Shown in pieces: positions 15,711-24,264 of a stretch of 64,000 nucleotides of DNA. Within the stretch, counting starts at the first letter, position 1, and every line of letters begins with the position of its first letter. Below the pieces are notes generated by a model. The model was not told where the DNA came from and searched no databases. It worked only from the letters and a program-made list of their open reading frames with translations. Position numbers and translations under genes: made by a program. The DNA is from Anaerotignum sp. MSJ-24 (lineage in GTDB: Bacteria > Bacillota > Clostridia > Lachnospirales > Anaerotignaceae): positions 62,001 through 126,000 of the forward strand of contig NZ_JAHLPX010000005.1 of the NCBI RefSeq assembly GCF_018918145.1, given 5' to 3'.

Positions 15711-16733
15711 ATGGCACAGTTAAAATATAGAATGATACCGGAGGGAATGCTTAACGGAAAGCTTATTCCTCTTAACATAGTATTAATTGATTACAAAGAC
15801 GTAAAAGAATGCGGACTTGAGCCTAAGGAAGCTTTTGAGGCAGTTGCAAAGACAATTGATGGACCTGCCGGACTTAACATTATTGACCTTGATGCAGTTA
15901 CAACAACAAGCGATGGTATCGTTGTTGAAGGTACAATCATAAGAATGGCTGCATCGGACAGAGGCAGAATCAACAAAGACTTCGGTTATCTTGAAATGAT
16001 TCCTCTTAACTACACAGACGAGGATGTTAAGAGAGAGCCTCACTTAAAGGTATGGAGAGAAAAATATCCTGACAGAACACTTTACATGGGCCCCGATTAC
16101 AAGAAAAAGATTATTCCCGTACATAACGTAGTTATAACAGGCCGTGCATCAAACAACAACTCTGCAACAGAGATGATGAACATTGTAACAATGGAAGAAA
16201 TCCTTCTCCCTATCCTCGGACAGCTTGAAATCCTCAGAGGCGGCAAGGTTCTTCTCGGCTACACAGGCGAGGTTATCTCAGTTGGTATCGGTATGGTTGT
16301 TGCTGAAGAATACGGACGTATCGTTCCTAAGAGACAGTATAGATGCGGTGATACAGCACACGGTTCAGGAGAATATGCTAAGACACTTAAGAAACATATT
16401 CCTATCATCTGCGCCGAAAAGCCTGTACTTGCTAAATATATTATCCAGGCTCTTGAATGCGGTCTTGTTCCCGGACGTGACATCGGCGGTTCACCTGCAG
16501 TTCTTACAGTAGCTAAATATCTCCATAAGGATATTGATTTCGATAACATTACAGATCGTGCATATGAAGAGCTCGCAAGCATCGGCTTCACAAAAGAGTG
16601 GATGCATTCAGAATTCCCTCTTCTTACACCCGAAGAAATCATTGCAAGAGCAGACGAGCTTATCCCCGGATGTGAGGATTATGAAATCTATGATTCAAAA
16701 GACCTTGTACAGGTTAAATATGCGGAATGCTGA
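15711..16733 (+). CDS. Uncharacterised 340-residue protein of the sigma-54 operon
   Basis: No family is recognised. The protein is soluble and appears to be a single alpha/beta enzyme-like domain. Notable stretches are GPAGLNIIDLDAVTTTSDG, VVITGRASNNNSATEM, ILRGGKVLLGYTGEVISVGI, RCGDTAHGSGEYAKT and VPGRDIGGSPAVL; their glycine richness suggests ligand or cofactor loops. AAGGAGGG precedes the ATG. Its codon use (many GTT, GAA, ACA) is that of highly expressed neighbours. The next gene, a LarA-like protein, starts 14 bases downstream, so the three proteins probably work in one pathway on a hydroxy acid or amino acid. Confidence 0.65.
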   Translation: MAQLKYRMIPEGMLNGKLIPLNIVLIDYKDVKECGLEPKEAFEAVAKTIDGPAGLNIIDLDAVTTTSDGIVVEGTIIRMAASDRGRINKDFGYLEMIPLNYTDEDVKREPHLKVWREKYPDRTLYMGPDYKKKIIPVHNVVITGRASNNNSATEMMNIVTMEEILLPILGQLEILRGGKVLLGYTGEVISVGIGMVVAEEYGRIVPKRQYRCGDTAHGSGEYAKTLKKHIPIICAEKPVLAKYIIQALECGLVPGRDIGGSPAVLTVAKYLHKDIDFDNITDRAYEELASIGFTKEWMHSEFPLLTPEEIIARADELIPGCEDYEIYDSKDLVQVKYAEC

Positions 16734-16747
16734 TGAGGTGAGTTACA

Positions 16748-18007
16748 ATGTATCATGTTGAAAGTAATTTTACATATCCAAAGATGTATAAGGTTCGTCA
16801 GCATTTAAACTCAGAAAAGCTCGCTGACATCAACAAGACTGTTTATGACGAGCTTGATGCAATCGGGATTGGCGAAAAGATTAAAAAAGACAGTGAAATA
16901 GCAGTTTGTGCCGGTTCAAGAGGTATAAACAATATTGATAAAATCGTTAAGGCTGCCGTTGATTACGTTAAGGATCACGGCGGAAAGCCTTTCATTGTTC
17001 CCGCAATGGGCAGCCATGGCGGAGCAACAGCAGACGGACAGATTCATGTTCTTGAAAAATACGGCATAAGCGAAGAAACAATGGGCTGTGAAATCCGTTC
17101 GGATATGGAGCCTGTATATCTCGGAGATGCTGAAAACGGTGCTCCCGTATACTTTGATAAAAATGCTTACGGTGCAGCCGGAATTATTGTTGTAAACAGA
17201 GTTAAACCTCATACAGACTTCCTTGCCGAAAACGAAAGCGGCGTTGTTAAGATGTGTACTGTCGGCCTTGGCAAGGAAAAAGGCGCAACAGCTATGCATG
17301 GCTATAACCTCGGAGAAACCATTCCGCTTTCCTTCAAGGTATCGCTTAAAAAAGCACCTTATCTTGCAGGTCTTGCAATAATCGAAAACTCAATGGACGA
17401 AACATATATGATTAAGGCTCTCAAGCCCGAAGATTTCCTTGAGGAAGAGAAAAAGCTTCTTAATATTGCAAAACAGCAGGTTCCTCATTTCCCTGTAGAT
17501 CAGCTTGATGTTCTTATTGTTAAGGAAATGGGTAAGATGTTCAGCGGCACAGGCGTTGATACAAAGGTTATAGGCAGAATTATGGTTAAAGGTGTGCCCG
17601 AACCCGAAACACCTAAAATCAATAAGCTTGCTATATTAAGACTTTCACCTAATTCTTACGGCAATGCGGTAGGAATCGGCCTTGCAGACTTAACAACACA
17701 GAAGCTTGTGGATATGATTGATTACGAGGCTATGTATATTAACCTTGTTCCTACAACATATCTTGAAAGAGGAAAAGTACCGCCTCATTTTGCAACAGAA
17801 AAAGAAACCATTGCCGTTGCTCTTAAGACACTCGGCAAGGTTAAACCCGAAGAAGCAAGAGTTATTGTATGTGAGAACACACTCCATATAAGCAAGCTCC
17901 TTGTTTCGGAAGCAGTATATAATGAAATAAAAGATAAGGTTGAGCTTCTTGAAGAAGATGTTCAGTGGACATTCGATGACAAAGAAGATTTAACAATGGA
18001 ATGTTAA
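16748..18007 (+). CDS. LarA-like (DUF2088, lactate racemase N-domain) protein, divergent
   Basis: The 419-residue protein is a distant LarA relative. GSHGGA (His90) corresponds to the LarA GTH motif, VNRVKPHTDF (His155) to the VHH segment, and SGVVKMCTVGLGKEKGA (Lys168, Lys176 and Lys178) takes the place of the LarA cofactor-lysine segment GGGRKSI; His184 follows. The full GGGRK motif is not kept, so cofactor attachment or reaction may differ from lactate racemase. It ends the sigma-54 operon and is followed by a terminator. Nickel-pincer use is inferred, and a racemase or epimerase for a different 2-hydroxy acid is the best guess. Confidence 0.75.
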   Translation: MYHVESNFTYPKMYKVRQHLNSEKLADINKTVYDELDAIGIGEKIKKDSEIAVCAGSRGINNIDKIVKAAVDYVKDHGGKPFIVPAMGSHGGATADGQIHVLEKYGISEETMGCEIRSDMEPVYLGDAENGAPVYFDKNAYGAAGIIVVNRVKPHTDFLAENESGVVKMCTVGLGKEKGATAMHGYNLGETIPLSFKVSLKKAPYLAGLAIIENSMDETYMIKALKPEDFLEEEKKLLNIAKQQVPHFPVDQLDVLIVKEMGKMFSGTGVDTKVIGRIMVKGVPEPETPKINKLAILRLSPNSYGNAVGIGLADLTTQKLVDMIDYEAMYINLVPTTYLERGKVPPHFATEKETIAVALKTLGKVKPEEARVIVCENTLHISKLLVSEAVYNEIKDKVELLEEDVQWTFDDKEDLTMEC

Positions 18008-18041
18008 AATGTTAATGAAACCTTAAATTTCTATCCTTTTG

Positions 18042-18070
18042 CCGTCTGCACAGTTGTGCAGGCGGTTTTT
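18042..18070 (+). terminator. Intrinsic terminator of the sigma-54 operon
   Basis: CCGTCTGCAC (18042-18051) pairs with GTGCAGGCGG (18056-18065), with one G-T pair, and TTTTT follows. Confidence 0.88.
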
Positions 18071-18436
18071 GGTTACTATGAGTTGTTAATATTATATAAA
18101 TAAAAAATTAAAAGTTTGCAATAAAACTAACGAAAATATTCCGCAATATTGACATTAAATATATATAAAAAGTTAGTTTCAACTAAATACAAAGTGATAG
18201 CATACAATGTGCACAGATTATTTTGTATAAAAAATAATATTAAGTATAAAAAATGAGACTCGATAAAAATGGCATAAATTATAGAATAATATTTAATATG
18301 ATGATTATTTTATAAAAAATAAGACTATATTTGCCATTTTAAATATAGATTGTGATTATTAACAGACTACGAAAATATGTTTTAGTAAAAAGTTATAACG
18401 GAATTGTTAAAAATATTGCAAATTTCCCAAAAGCTA
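18071..18436. other. AT-rich gap with no gene
   Basis: These 366 bases are mostly A and T, with no ORF that has a ribosome site and no clear hairpin. They probably belong to the upstream region of the bcd operon. A weak TTGTTAA-type half-site occurs near 18402. Confidence 0.5.
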
Positions 18437-18466
18437 TTGACGTAAAAATAACAAATGTGATAGAAT
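18437..18466 (+). promoter_or_regulatory. Predicted sigma-A promoter of bcd-etfBA
   Basis: TTGACG (18437-18442) and TAGAAT (18461-18466) are separated by 18 bases, about 180 bases before the bcd start. Confidence 0.65.
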
Positions 18467-18486
18467 GTTTACCATAAAGAATAAAG

Positions 18487-18584
18487 CAGATGAGATATTG
18501 TAAATATCCCGCTCATTCTTTTAACGGACACTCTTTTATTCATGTATAGTTCTTTCTCCGCACAGCGACTTTGCGGAGAAGGAA
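18487..18584 (+). promoter_or_regulatory. Structured 5' leader of bcd-etfBA (two hairpins)
   Basis: The first hairpin is ATGAG..CTCAT enclosing GATATT/AATATC near 18491-18519. The second is a 13-bp stem with one G-T pair (18550-18562 with 18572-18584) and a nine-base loop. Neither is followed by a T-run, so they look regulatory or stabilising rather than terminating. No known riboswitch class was recognised. Confidence 0.5.
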
Positions 18585-18652
18585 TTAATTGATTAGATGA
18601 GTAATAAATAATGTAAAATATTTTATTTTAATTATAATAGGAGGCTTAAAAA

Positions 18653-19798
18653 ATGGTTGGTTTTAATTTATCTAAAGAACATTTACTCCAGCAGCAGCTT
18701 TACAGAAAGTTCGCTGAAACTGAGGTAAAACCTAAAGCAGCTGATATGGATGAGGCTGAAAAATATGATGTTAGCATCATGGATAAGATGGCTAAGTTCG
18801 GTATGCTCAGCATTCCTTTCCCTAAGGAAGACGGCGGTGCAGGTGCTGACACACTTTCATATGTTCTTTGCATTGAAGAGCTTGCTAAGGTAGATGCAAG
18901 TACAGCTACAGCTTGCTCAGTACATACATCACTTTGTACAACAGCAATCGGCAGATTCGGTACACCCGAGCAGAAGGAAAAATACTACAAACCTCTTGCA
19001 TCAGGTAAGAAATATGGCTGCTTCGGTCTTACAGAGCCTAACGCAGGTACAGATGCTGCCGGTCAGCAGACAGTTGCTGTTAAGGAAGGCGACCATTACG
19101 TATTAAACGGAGCTAAGATTTTCATCACAAACTCTGGCTTCTCAGATATTTTCCTTGTATTTGCCATGACAGACAAATCAAAGGGAACAAAGGGTATTTC
19201 AGCTTTCATTCTTGAAAAGGGTATGCCCGGATTCACAATCGGTAAAGACATTCCTCGTATGGGTATCAGAGCTGCTTCAAACTGCGAGCTTGCATTTGAA
19301 AACGTAATCGTTCCCGCTGAAAACCTTATGGGTAGAGAAGGCGAAGGCTTCAAGATCGCTATGCAGACTCTTGACGGCGGACGTATCGGTGTTGCTGCTA
19401 TCGCTCTTGGTATCGCTCAGGGTGCTATCAACGAAACAGTTAAATATGTTGGCGAAAGAAAACAGTTCGGTAAGAGAATTGCTCAGTTCCAGAATACACA
19501 GTTCAAACTTGCAGAGCTTCAGGCTAAGGTTGACGCAGCAAGACTTCTTGTTTGGAGAGCAGCTTGTGCAAAAGATAACCACGATCCTATTTCAGTTCCG
19601 GCTGCAATGGCTAAGCTCGTTTGCTCAGATGTAGCTAATGAAACAACAAGAACTTGCGTACAGTTATTTGGTGGATATGGCTACTCAAGAGAATATCCTG
19701 TTGAAAGAATGATGAGAGACGCTAAGATTACAGAAATCTATGAAGGTACATCAGAAGTTCAGAAGATGGTTATCTCTGGAGCAATGAAGATTAAATAA
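18653..19798 (+). CDS. bcd: Acyl-CoA dehydrogenase (butyryl-CoA dehydrogenase type)
   Basis: The 381-residue FAD enzyme has the two family signatures GCFGLTEPNAGTDAAG (about residues 122-137) and QLFGGYGYSREYPVER near 335-350. The catalytic glutamate lies in ITEIYEGTSEVQ close to the C-terminus. Length and order match short-chain Bcd proteins that work with EtfAB, often as a flavin-bifurcating crotonyl-CoA reductase. AGGAGG precedes the ATG. The operon holds only bcd-etfB-etfA, with no crt, hbd or thl, so the acyl-CoA substrate (crotonyl-CoA, acryloyl-CoA or another enoyl-CoA) is not fixed by context. Codon use is that of a highly expressed gene. Confidence 0.93.
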   Translation: MVGFNLSKEHLLQQQLYRKFAETEVKPKAADMDEAEKYDVSIMDKMAKFGMLSIPFPKEDGGAGADTLSYVLCIEELAKVDASTATACSVHTSLCTTAIGRFGTPEQKEKYYKPLASGKKYGCFGLTEPNAGTDAAGQQTVAVKEGDHYVLNGAKIFITNSGFSDIFLVFAMTDKSKGTKGISAFILEKGMPGFTIGKDIPRMGIRAASNCELAFENVIVPAENLMGREGEGFKIAMQTLDGGRIGVAAIALGIAQGAINETVKYVGERKQFGKRIAQFQNTQFKLAELQAKVDAARLLVWRAACAKDNHDPISVPAAMAKLVCSDVANETTRTCVQLFGGYGYSREYPVERMMRDAKITEIYEGTSEVQKMVISGAMKIK

Positions 19799-19816
19799 TT
19801 CGGGAGGAAAATAACA

Positions 19817-20605
19817 ATGAAAATAGTTGTATGTATTAAACAGGTTCCGGATACAGCGGAAGTAAAACTTGATCCTAAAACAAATACACTTATCAGAGAT
19901 GGTGTTCCCAGTATCATCAACCCTGATGACAAAGCAGGTATTGAGGTTGCTTTAAGACTTAAAGAGCAGGTTGGCGGTACAGTTACATTAGTATGTATGG
20001 GACCTCCTCAGGCAGACGTTGCATTAAGAGAAGCTCTTGCTATGGGTTGTGACGATGCAGTTCTCATCTCAGGCAGAGAATTCGGTGGTTCAGATACACT
20101 TGCTACATCAACAATCATCGCAGCTGGTATCAAGACACTTGACTATGATGTAATCATCACAGGTCGTCAGGCTATCGATGGTGATACAGCTCAGGTTGGT
20201 CCTCAGATCGCTGAGCACCTTGGAATTCCTCAGGTATCATATGCTGAAGAACTTACAGCAGACGGTGACAGCCTCATCGTTAAGAGACAGTTCGAAGACA
20301 GATACCAGAAGATCAGAGTTAAAACACCTTGCCTTATCACAGCTCTTTCAGAAATCGCTGAGCCCAGATATATGACAGTAGGCGGAACAATCGACGCTTA
20401 TGCTAAAGAAATCAAGGTTCTTGGTTTTGAAGAACTTAAGGATAAACTTAATCCCGAACACATCGGTCTTAAGGGATCTCCCACAAATGTTGTTAAGTCC
20501 TTTACAAAACAGGCTAAGGGTGCCGGTGAAGTATTAAAAGATGCTTCAGCAGACGATGCAGTAAAGGCAATCATTGCTAAGATGGAAGAAAAACATATTA
20601 TTTGA
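19817..20605 (+). CDS. etfB: Electron transfer flavoprotein, beta subunit
   Basis: This 262-residue protein matches EtfB: MKIVVCIKQVPDTAEVKLDP at the N-terminus, and TGRQAIDGDTAQVGPQIAEHLG as the conserved nucleotide-binding loop near residue 115-136. In bifurcating Etf complexes EtfB holds the NADH-facing FAD. It lies 18 bases after bcd and 16 before etfA, with GGGAGGA as ribosome site. The three gene products form the Bcd-EtfAB complex in the cytoplasm, which couples NADH oxidation to enoyl-CoA reduction and, in many Clostridia, ferredoxin reduction. Confidence 0.95.
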   Translation: MKIVVCIKQVPDTAEVKLDPKTNTLIRDGVPSIINPDDKAGIEVALRLKEQVGGTVTLVCMGPPQADVALREALAMGCDDAVLISGREFGGSDTLATSTIIAAGIKTLDYDVIITGRQAIDGDTAQVGPQIAEHLGIPQVSYAEELTADGDSLIVKRQFEDRYQKIRVKTPCLITALSEIAEPRYMTVGGTIDAYAKEIKVLGFEELKDKLNPEHIGLKGSPTNVVKSFTKQAKGAGEVLKDASADDAVKAIIAKMEEKHII

Positions 20606-20621
20606 TGAGGGGTGAACTAAG

Positions 20622-21608
20622 ATGAGCAAAGATGTTTATGTATTAGCAGAACAGAGAGACGGAAATATACAGAAGGTTGCATTCGAGCTTGTTGGAGAAG
20701 CAACAAAGCTTGCTAAAGACCTTAACGAACAGGTTGTTGCAATTCTTTTAGGAGACGGTGTAACAGCTAAAGCAGAAGAACTTATCCAGCACGGTGCTGA
20801 TAAAGTTATCGTAGTTGATGATCCTATGCTTGCAAAATATGCAACAGAGCCTTACGCAAAGGCAATCACAGCTATCATTAAAGAATTCGATCCTGAAATA
20901 GTTCTTTACGGAGCTACATCAATCGGCCGTGACCTTGCTCCCCGTGTATCAGCAAGAGTTCACACAGGTCTTACAGCAGACTGCACAAAGCTTGAAATCG
21001 CTGAAGACACAAAGCTTCTTAACATGACACGTCCTGCATTCGGTGGTAACATCATGGCTACTATCGTCTGCAAAAACCACAGACCTCAGATGGCTACTGT
21101 ACGTCCCGGCGTTATGGCAGCACTTGCAGCAGATACAGCAAGAAAAGGCGAAGTTGTACCTTTCAAGGTAGAATTTACACCTGCTGATATGAATATTGAA
21201 ATCATTGAAGAAGTTAAGGAAACAAAGAAGATCGTTGACGTTACAGAAGCTAAGGTTCTTGTATCAGGCGGTCGTGGTATCGGTTCACCTGAATTCTTCA
21301 ATACTCTTAAAGAACTTGCTGACCTTCTTGGCGGTGAAGTTGCAGCTTCAAGAGCAGTTGTTGATGCTGGCTGGATCGGTAAGGAATATCAGGTAGGCCA
21401 GACAGGTAAGACAGTTAGACCTAACCTTTACATTGCTTGTGGTATCTCAGGTGCTATCCAGCACGTTGCAGGTATGGAAAGCTCAGAAGTTGTTATTTCA
21501 ATCAATAAGAACGACGGAGCAGCTATCTTCGACGTATCAGACCTTGGTATCGTAGGCGACGTTAAGACTATCATTCCTAAGCTTATTGAAGCATTAAAGA
21601 AGAGATAA
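20622..21608 (+). CDS. etfA: Electron transfer flavoprotein, alpha subunit
   Basis: The 328-residue EtfA has the N-terminal alpha/beta domain (VYVLAEQRDG) and the C-terminal FAD domain with VSGGRGIGSPEFF, SRAVVDAGW, QVGQTGKTVRPNLYIACGIS and GAIQHVAGM, which bind the electron-transferring FAD. No N-terminal ferredoxin extension is present (some homologues have two [4Fe-4S] clusters here). It is the last gene of the operon; a terminator follows 22 bases later. All FAD-binding motifs are intact. Confidence 0.95.
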   Translation: MSKDVYVLAEQRDGNIQKVAFELVGEATKLAKDLNEQVVAILLGDGVTAKAEELIQHGADKVIVVDDPMLAKYATEPYAKAITAIIKEFDPEIVLYGATSIGRDLAPRVSARVHTGLTADCTKLEIAEDTKLLNMTRPAFGGNIMATIVCKNHRPQMATVRPGVMAALAADTARKGEVVPFKVEFTPADMNIEIIEEVKETKKIVDVTEAKVLVSGGRGIGSPEFFNTLKELADLLGGEVAASRAVVDAGWIGKEYQVGQTGKTVRPNLYIACGISGAIQHVAGMESSEVVISINKNDGAAIFDVSDLGIVGDVKTIIPKLIEALKKR

Positions 21609-21630
21609 TTAAAATAAAATATTCTTTCTT

Positions 21631-21662
21631 AAAGGAGCTCTGCATATGCAGGGTTCCTTTTT
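21631..21662 (+). terminator. Intrinsic terminator of bcd-etfBA
   Basis: AAGGAGCTCTGCA pairs with TGCAGGGTTCCTT across a TA loop, with two G-T pairs, and TTTT follows. Confidence 0.85.
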
Positions 21663-21773
21663 GCGTGTATGTATGTTAAACTATAAAATGGTAACGTATG
21701 AAAATATATCTGTATCGAAGTATGATGATTTGTGATATAATTAATTATTAGGTTAAATTTGAGGTGTATTCCG

Positions 21774-22409
21774 ATGAAGGGAAAGTTTATAACTGTCGAA
21801 GGAACCGACGGTTCAGGTAAAAGTACACAATTAAAGCTGCTTATGGATTATCTCGGAACAAAAAATTGTGATGTTGTTTTCACAAGAGAGCCGGGCGGCA
21901 CTGAAATAAGCGAAAAAATTAGAGATGTAATACTTGATATAAATAATAAAGAAATGACGGATATGACCGAGGCTCTGCTTTATGCAGCGGCAAGAGCACA
22001 GCATGTGCAGCAGAAAATAATTCCGGCAATAAACGAAGGAAAAGTTGTTATCTGCGACCGCTTTGTTGATTCGAGTATTGCATATCAGGGTGCGGCAAGA
22101 GGTCTTGGAACGGATAATATAATGCAGATAAACAGCTTTGCTCTTAACGGAATTATGCCGGATTTGACATTGTTTTTCGATTTGCCGCCGGAAAAAGGCA
22201 TATTGAGAAAGAAAAACGAGAAAGAGCTTGACCGCCTTGAGTCGGAAAAGCTTGATTTTCATGTTAATGTATACGAAGGCTATAAAAAGCTTTGCAGTCA
22301 GTATCCCGACAGAATAAAAGTCATTTCTGCCGATGATACTGTCGAAAATATAAACAGACAGGTTATAGAGATAATCGACGGTCTGCTTAAAGGAAAATAT
22401 TATGAATAA
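21774..22409 (+). CDS. tmk: Thymidylate kinase
   Basis: This 211-residue P-loop kinase phosphorylates dTMP to dTDP. The P-loop is EGTDGSGKST (residues 9-18), the DRY-like motif is ICDRFVDSSIAYQG and the TREPGGTE loop binds dTMP. The ATG at 21774 is preferred, with GAGGTG eight bases before it; a TTG at 21759 is upstream of that site. It leads the tmk-holB-ricT-trmN6-rsmI run that is conserved across Firmicutes. A TATAAT at 21736-21741 may be the -10 box of the operon. Confidence 0.95.
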   Translation: MKGKFITVEGTDGSGKSTQLKLLMDYLGTKNCDVVFTREPGGTEISEKIRDVILDINNKEMTDMTEALLYAAARAQHVQQKIIPAINEGKVVICDRFVDSSIAYQGAARGLGTDNIMQINSFALNGIMPDLTLFFDLPPEKGILRKKNEKELDRLESEKLDFHVNVYEGYKKLCSQYPDRIKVISADDTVENINRQVIEIIDGLLKGKYYE

Positions 22410-23412
22410 TTTCAGTGACATAATCGGAAATGAACAGATTATAAAAAGTATAAGGCGTGTATTGAAAAATAAAATGATTTCACACGCATATATAATTGCC
22501 GGAGAAGAAGGTGGCGGCAAAAAAATGCTTGCCAATGCTTTTGCAAAAACATTGCTTTGCGAAACCGGTGGTGATGAGCCTTGTGACCAATGTATATCGT
22601 GCAGAACCTTTGACGGCGGAAACAATCCGGATATTATATATGTCCATCCGGTCAAAACCAAGGGCATTTCCGTAGACGATATAAGGGAACAGGTTACATC
22701 AACGGTAAATATAAAGCCTTATAACCATAGATATAAAATATATATAATGCCCAATGCCGACACAATGACACAGCAGGCACAGAATGCACTTCTTAAAACG
22801 CTTGAAGAACCTCCCGAATATGCGGTGTTCTTCCTTCTTGCGGAAAACATATATGCTTTCCTGCCTACAATAATGTCGAGATGTGTGTTGTTTAATATCA
22901 AACCGGTTCCGGCCTTTAAAATAAAAAATTATCTGCTTGAAAGAAAGCTTGCGGACGAACAGGCAGATATGGTTGCCGAATACGCACAGGGGAGCATAGG
23001 AAAGGCAATCCGTTTTGCCGAGTCCGAAGAATTTTCCGCTATGCGCCAAAAGGTTATCGAAACGCTTTCGGGAATAAAAAATGCACCGTATTATGTTTTG
23101 ACCGAGGCGGCTAAGGAGCTTGCGGCAAATAATGATGCGGCAGATATAACGGATATGATTTATCTTTGGCAGAGAGATGTTCTTGCTTATAAAATTACCG
23201 AAGATAAAAATTGCATAATAGAAAAGGATATGACAGACAGAATTGTTGACGAGGCAAGAAATAATTCCTATGAGGCCTTGTGCGGTGTACCCGAATTTAT
23301 AATGAAAACAAAGAAGTATCTTAAACAGAATGTAAACTCACAGTTTGCACTTGAGATGCTTTTTATAAATATAAAAGGAGAGTTAGTTAATGATAGAAGT
23401 AGTAGGAGTTAG
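22402..23412 (+). CDS. holB: DNA polymerase III delta' subunit
   Basis: The 336-residue clamp-loader subunit has a glycine-rich loop GEEGGGKKML in the Walker A position, a zinc-binding cysteine set (CETGGDEPCDQCISC), the motif QAQNALLKTLEEPPEYAVFFLL and sensor 1 TIMSRC. It helps to load the beta clamp at the replication fork. The start overlaps tmk by eight bases and the end overlaps ricT by 23, so the run is tightly coupled. The last residues are in a different frame from the ricT start and look ordinary. Confidence 0.93.
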   Translation: MNNFSDIIGNEQIIKSIRRVLKNKMISHAYIIAGEEGGGKKMLANAFAKTLLCETGGDEPCDQCISCRTFDGGNNPDIIYVHPVKTKGISVDDIREQVTSTVNIKPYNHRYKIYIMPNADTMTQQAQNALLKTLEEPPEYAVFFLLAENIYAFLPTIMSRCVLFNIKPVPAFKIKNYLLERKLADEQADMVAEYAQGSIGKAIRFAESEEFSAMRQKVIETLSGIKNAPYYVLTEAAKELAANNDAADITDMIYLWQRDVLAYKITEDKNCIIEKDMTDRIVDEARNNSYEALCGVPEFIMKTKKYLKQNVNSQFALEMLFINIKGELVNDRSSRS

Positions 23413-24262
23413 ATTTAAGAAAGCCGGAAAGCTCTATTATTTCGATCCGGACGGTCTTAAAATAAATGAAGGCAATCATGTAATTGTCGAAACAGTACGT
23501 GGAATAGAGTATGGTACTGCGATAAAATCAAACACAATGGTTGCCGATGACGATGTTGTTCAGCCGCTTAAAAAGGTAATAAGAGTGGCAACAAAGGAAG
23601 ATGATGAATGCGAAGCCGAAAACCGCAATAAAGAAAAAGAGGCTTTTTCGGTATGCGAGGAAAAAATAGCAAAGCATGGTCTTGATATGAAGCTTATAGA
23701 TGTTGAAATAACATTTGACCATAATAAGCTTATATTTTATTTTACATCTGATGAAAGAGTTGACTTCCGTGAGCTTGTTAAGGAGCTTGCGGCTGTGTTC
23801 AGAACAAGAATTGAGCTTCGCCAGATAGGTGTCCGTGATGAAGCAAAAATGATGAATGGTATAGGTATCTGCGGACGTCCGCTTTGTTGTGCCACATTCC
23901 TCGGCGATTTTCAGCCTGTAAGCATTAAAATGGCGAAGGAACAGAGCTTGTCGCTTAATCCTACAAAGATTTCCGGTATCTGCGGAAGACTTATGTGCTG
24001 CCTTAAATATGAAGAGGACGTTTACGAGGAGCTCAATAAAAAGATGCCAAGTGTAGGCGATATAATAAGTACTGTTGACGGAACAGGCGAGATACTTTCC
24101 ACAAATGTGCTTATGCAGGTTGTAAAGGCGGCAGTAAGAAAGAAGGAAAACGATCCTCCGACAATAGATTTCTATTCCGTTGAAGAAATAACAGTTATTA
24201 AGTCAAAAAAACAAAGACAGAAAAAGGAAGAATCGGCTAAAAATAAAGATGTGGTTGAATAA
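23390..24262 (+). CDS. ricT: PSP1-domain protein RicT (YaaT)
   Basis: The 290-residue PSP1 protein shows the family's cysteine pattern GICGRPLCCATF followed by GICGRLMCCLKYE, which in Bacillus RicT binds [4Fe-4S] clusters within the RicAFT complex that matures mRNA with RNase Y and affects sporulation. The C-terminus is lysine-rich (KSKKQRQKKEESAKNK). An AAAGGAG site inside holB precedes the ATG. Position right after holB is the standard place of yaaT. Confidence 0.92.
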   Translation: MIEVVGVRFKKAGKLYYFDPDGLKINEGNHVIVETVRGIEYGTAIKSNTMVADDDVVQPLKKVIRVATKEDDECEAENRNKEKEAFSVCEEKIAKHGLDMKLIDVEITFDHNKLIFYFTSDERVDFRELVKELAAVFRTRIELRQIGVRDEAKMMNGIGICGRPLCCATFLGDFQPVSIKMAKEQSLSLNPTKISGICGRLMCCLKYEEDVYEELNKKMPSVGDIISTVDGTGEILSTNVLMQVVKAAVRKKENDPPTIDFYSVEEITVIKSKKQRQKKEESAKNKDVVE

Positions 24263-24264
24263 TT

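Noticed and set aside
18402-18419. A Rex-type binding site upstream of the bcd promoter
   Set aside because: Only the TTGTTAA half matches; the second half has several mismatches, so it is not reported as a site.
21831-22667. A 278-codon minus-strand ORF opposite tmk and holB
   Set aside because: Both plus-strand genes have full motif sets; the reverse frame is low-complexity and has no ribosome site.
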